Of a stretch of DNA of 64,000 nucleotides, positions 62,401 through 64,000 are shown in pieces. The stretch is from Micropterus salmoides (taxonomy: Eukaryota > Chordata > Actinopteri > Centrarchiformes > Centrarchidae): contig NW_024040485.1 in assembly GCF_014851395.1 (NCBI RefSeq), positions 9,380,384-9,444,383 of the forward strand, given 5' to 3'. The position numbers were made by a program, and so were the translations under genes. Within the stretch, counting starts at the first letter, position 1, and each line of letters begins with the position of its first letter. The notes below the pieces were generated by a model. It was given only the letters and a program-made list of their open reading frames with translations. It had not been told where the DNA came from and ran no database searches.

Positions 62401-64000
62401 AAACACAAATGAACACATACAAATTTTCACGCCTCAAATTAACAAGTCATGTTGATTTGAGAGCTCACTTGAGGAACTACAAGGTGAGAGCGGTGTTACT
62501 AGTAAGATTTGCGTGGAGCCTAGTTGGAGAAGTTTGGGGGAGGCACTTCTCAGAAGAAGAGCACCAGTAGAAGCTTCACTTCCAGCTGTCAGTGAGCTAA
62601 TGCTGCTGCAGCAGATGCTGTGTTTTGGGACTAGGCCTGTTCCTCTTCAGATGCAAGGAGTGTGACAGCTGTAGAAATCCCCCCAGCCAGGTATGCCGCA
62701 AAACTCCTGAGCGACGTGCGCGCATACACACTCACCGACAAACACGCAGGCGACGTTCCCCTCTTGCCCATTAATATTACATGCAGCAGACTTTGCAATA
62801 ATGTACACTCACTTATCATTGATTTGCTCTCTCTCTCTTTCTATCTCCCACCGCTCATACCCCGTTGGGCGTTGAGATGTTAACCTGTAAATAATAAAAC
62901 CTTTGCGCTGCTGGTGACATTTGGTGCTTGTGAAGGAGGGAAGAGCAGAGGAGGCCGGAGGGGAAACCTTGATGAAATTGAACCCTTTCCTGCATCATGA
63001 ATATTTTCCACATCACCAGGAGGATGCAAGGACTTATCACAGCTGTTTGTACCCGGGCTTAAGTGTAATTCACAGTCTCCACCAGGAAGGAGCTCATGTC
63101 TGATCGGTATTTAAACGATCCGTGGGACATTAAAATGGACAGAGGCAAGGCGGCAAACTGGGAGGGCTGAGCTGTATGCATGTGTTCACTCTGCTAAGTA
63201 GGTGAGCTGCAGTTGGCGTTGGTGAATTACTGAGCATCAGTTGTTGTATTGCTGCAGCAAAAAAAGAGCCCCGGATGAGAGAATGACCTACATAATGAGA
63301 AGCGGAGTATGGGTGATGAGGCTTTTATGGAGTGACAGCTGTTCTACCTGCCGTTGTCACCTTGACAGAGCAAAGGGACTCATCAATAAACCCCAAACTA
63401 ATGAGTGTCATTGTAGTTTATAGCGTAAGAGAACGGGGACAACGTTGTCTCACACGTCTGCCATATTAAGCACACCCTCAACCACCCCCGCAACAACCAA
63501 TTTATGACAAAGATTTTTTAGCTTATCCAGCACTACTGCGGGTATCATCATTTTCTGAGCTACCGCTGGTCCCAGTGGACTTGAGTGGAAGTGTCACTCA
63601 CTGAGAAACTTTACTGGGGGAGAGAAGACTACTTCCTCAACTGTGTCAATGCCCAGGTGCTCTTTTCAGGTGCTACAGTATGCAGTTTGTCTGACTGAGA
63701 GAGACAGGTCTGTGTCTGGCTTTCCTATCATCTCGGGCTGCTCTTCGCCTCAGTGTCAGCAGACTGAGCCTTCCTTCCTGTCAGTCTGCCGGAGCTGATG
63801 ATGAATTATAAAAGGGCCTGCTTTCCCAGAGAATACAGATGTTTCCCCCCCCCCCCCCCACACACACCCCTCCTCTTTTTCGTACTGGATAGCGCTACAC
63901 TGTGAAAAGCCTTATCGTGCTTGCGATACAGTCGATGGAAAATGAGCACTTATTATGCAAGCTCAATGAGAAAACAGGGGCTAATTAACTTGAATGGAAA

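Larger units (their letters stand above)
57289..64000 (-). other. ptprm intron, right part of window
   Basis: It lies between the D1 exon at 57191-57288 and the unseen upstream exon. It contains the Tc1-like remnant (57935-58590), a homeobox/octamer-rich block (59260-59420), and simple repeats including a 15-bp poly-C (63845-63859). No further ptprm exon or nested gene is recognised. Confidence 0.6.

Noticed and set aside
57289..64000. The next upstream ptprm exon (coding up to IATQ)
   Set aside because: I searched for its expected coding block on the minus strand and did not find it, so it lies outside the window.

Overview
The window is vertebrate nuclear DNA, almost certainly from a ray-finned (teleost) fish. 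It has spliced protein-tyrosine-phosphatase exons with GT-AG boundaries, long non-coding stretches, many (CA)n microsatellites, and teleost-style interspersed repeats: a tRNA-derived SINE, a V-SINE-type SINE, Tc1-like, hAT-like and foldback DNA elements, and a LINE 3' end. There is no bacterial-type gene packing, CRISPR array or operon.

Two genes can be supported, both on the minus strand. (1) tmem200c: one intronless 521-codon coding exon (17965-19530), a splice acceptor just before its ATG, and a likely 5' non-coding exon with a CCAAT/GC-box promoter near 22.5-22.7 kb. (2) ptprm: the last eleven coding exons (41380-57288) of a type IIB receptor tyrosine phosphatase. They cover most of catalytic domain D1, all of D2 and the stop codon, and all exon phases agree. 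The extracellular MAM/Ig/FnIII part, the transmembrane segment and the start of D1 lie beyond the right edge. The D2 sequence and the C-terminus (ending DQYKFCYEVALEYLNSG) fit PTPRM rather than PTPRK, PTPRT or PTPRU.

Layout: 1-15.7 kb holds no recognisable coding exon. It has two possible minus-strand first exons or promoters (about 5.1 kb and 15.7-15.9 kb), which by human 18p11 gene order could belong to epb41l3. 15.97-16.05 kb carries a divergent pair of perfect CTCF-core matches. 17.3-22.7 kb is tmem200c. 22.7-40.5 kb is intergenic, with RFX X-box-like sites, a nested repeat cluster (30.0-30.9 kb), a 50-bp minisatellite in exact 50/100-bp register (35.0-35.9 kb) and a 650-bp long-inverted-repeat element (39.45-40.1 kb). 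40.9-57.3 kb is the 3' end of ptprm. 57.3-64 kb is ptprm intron with a Tc1-like remnant.

The gene order matches human 18p11 (EPB41L3, TMEM200C, ..., PTPRM), but only about 22 kb separates the TMEM200C start codon from the PTPRM stop codon, with no L3MBTL4, ARHGAP28 or LAMA1 exon recognised between them. The two genes are not known to act together. The most testable observations are UG/CA repeats placed against ptprm splice sites of in-frame phosphatase exons, the divergent CTCF pair, the register-perfect minisatellite and the X-box cluster.
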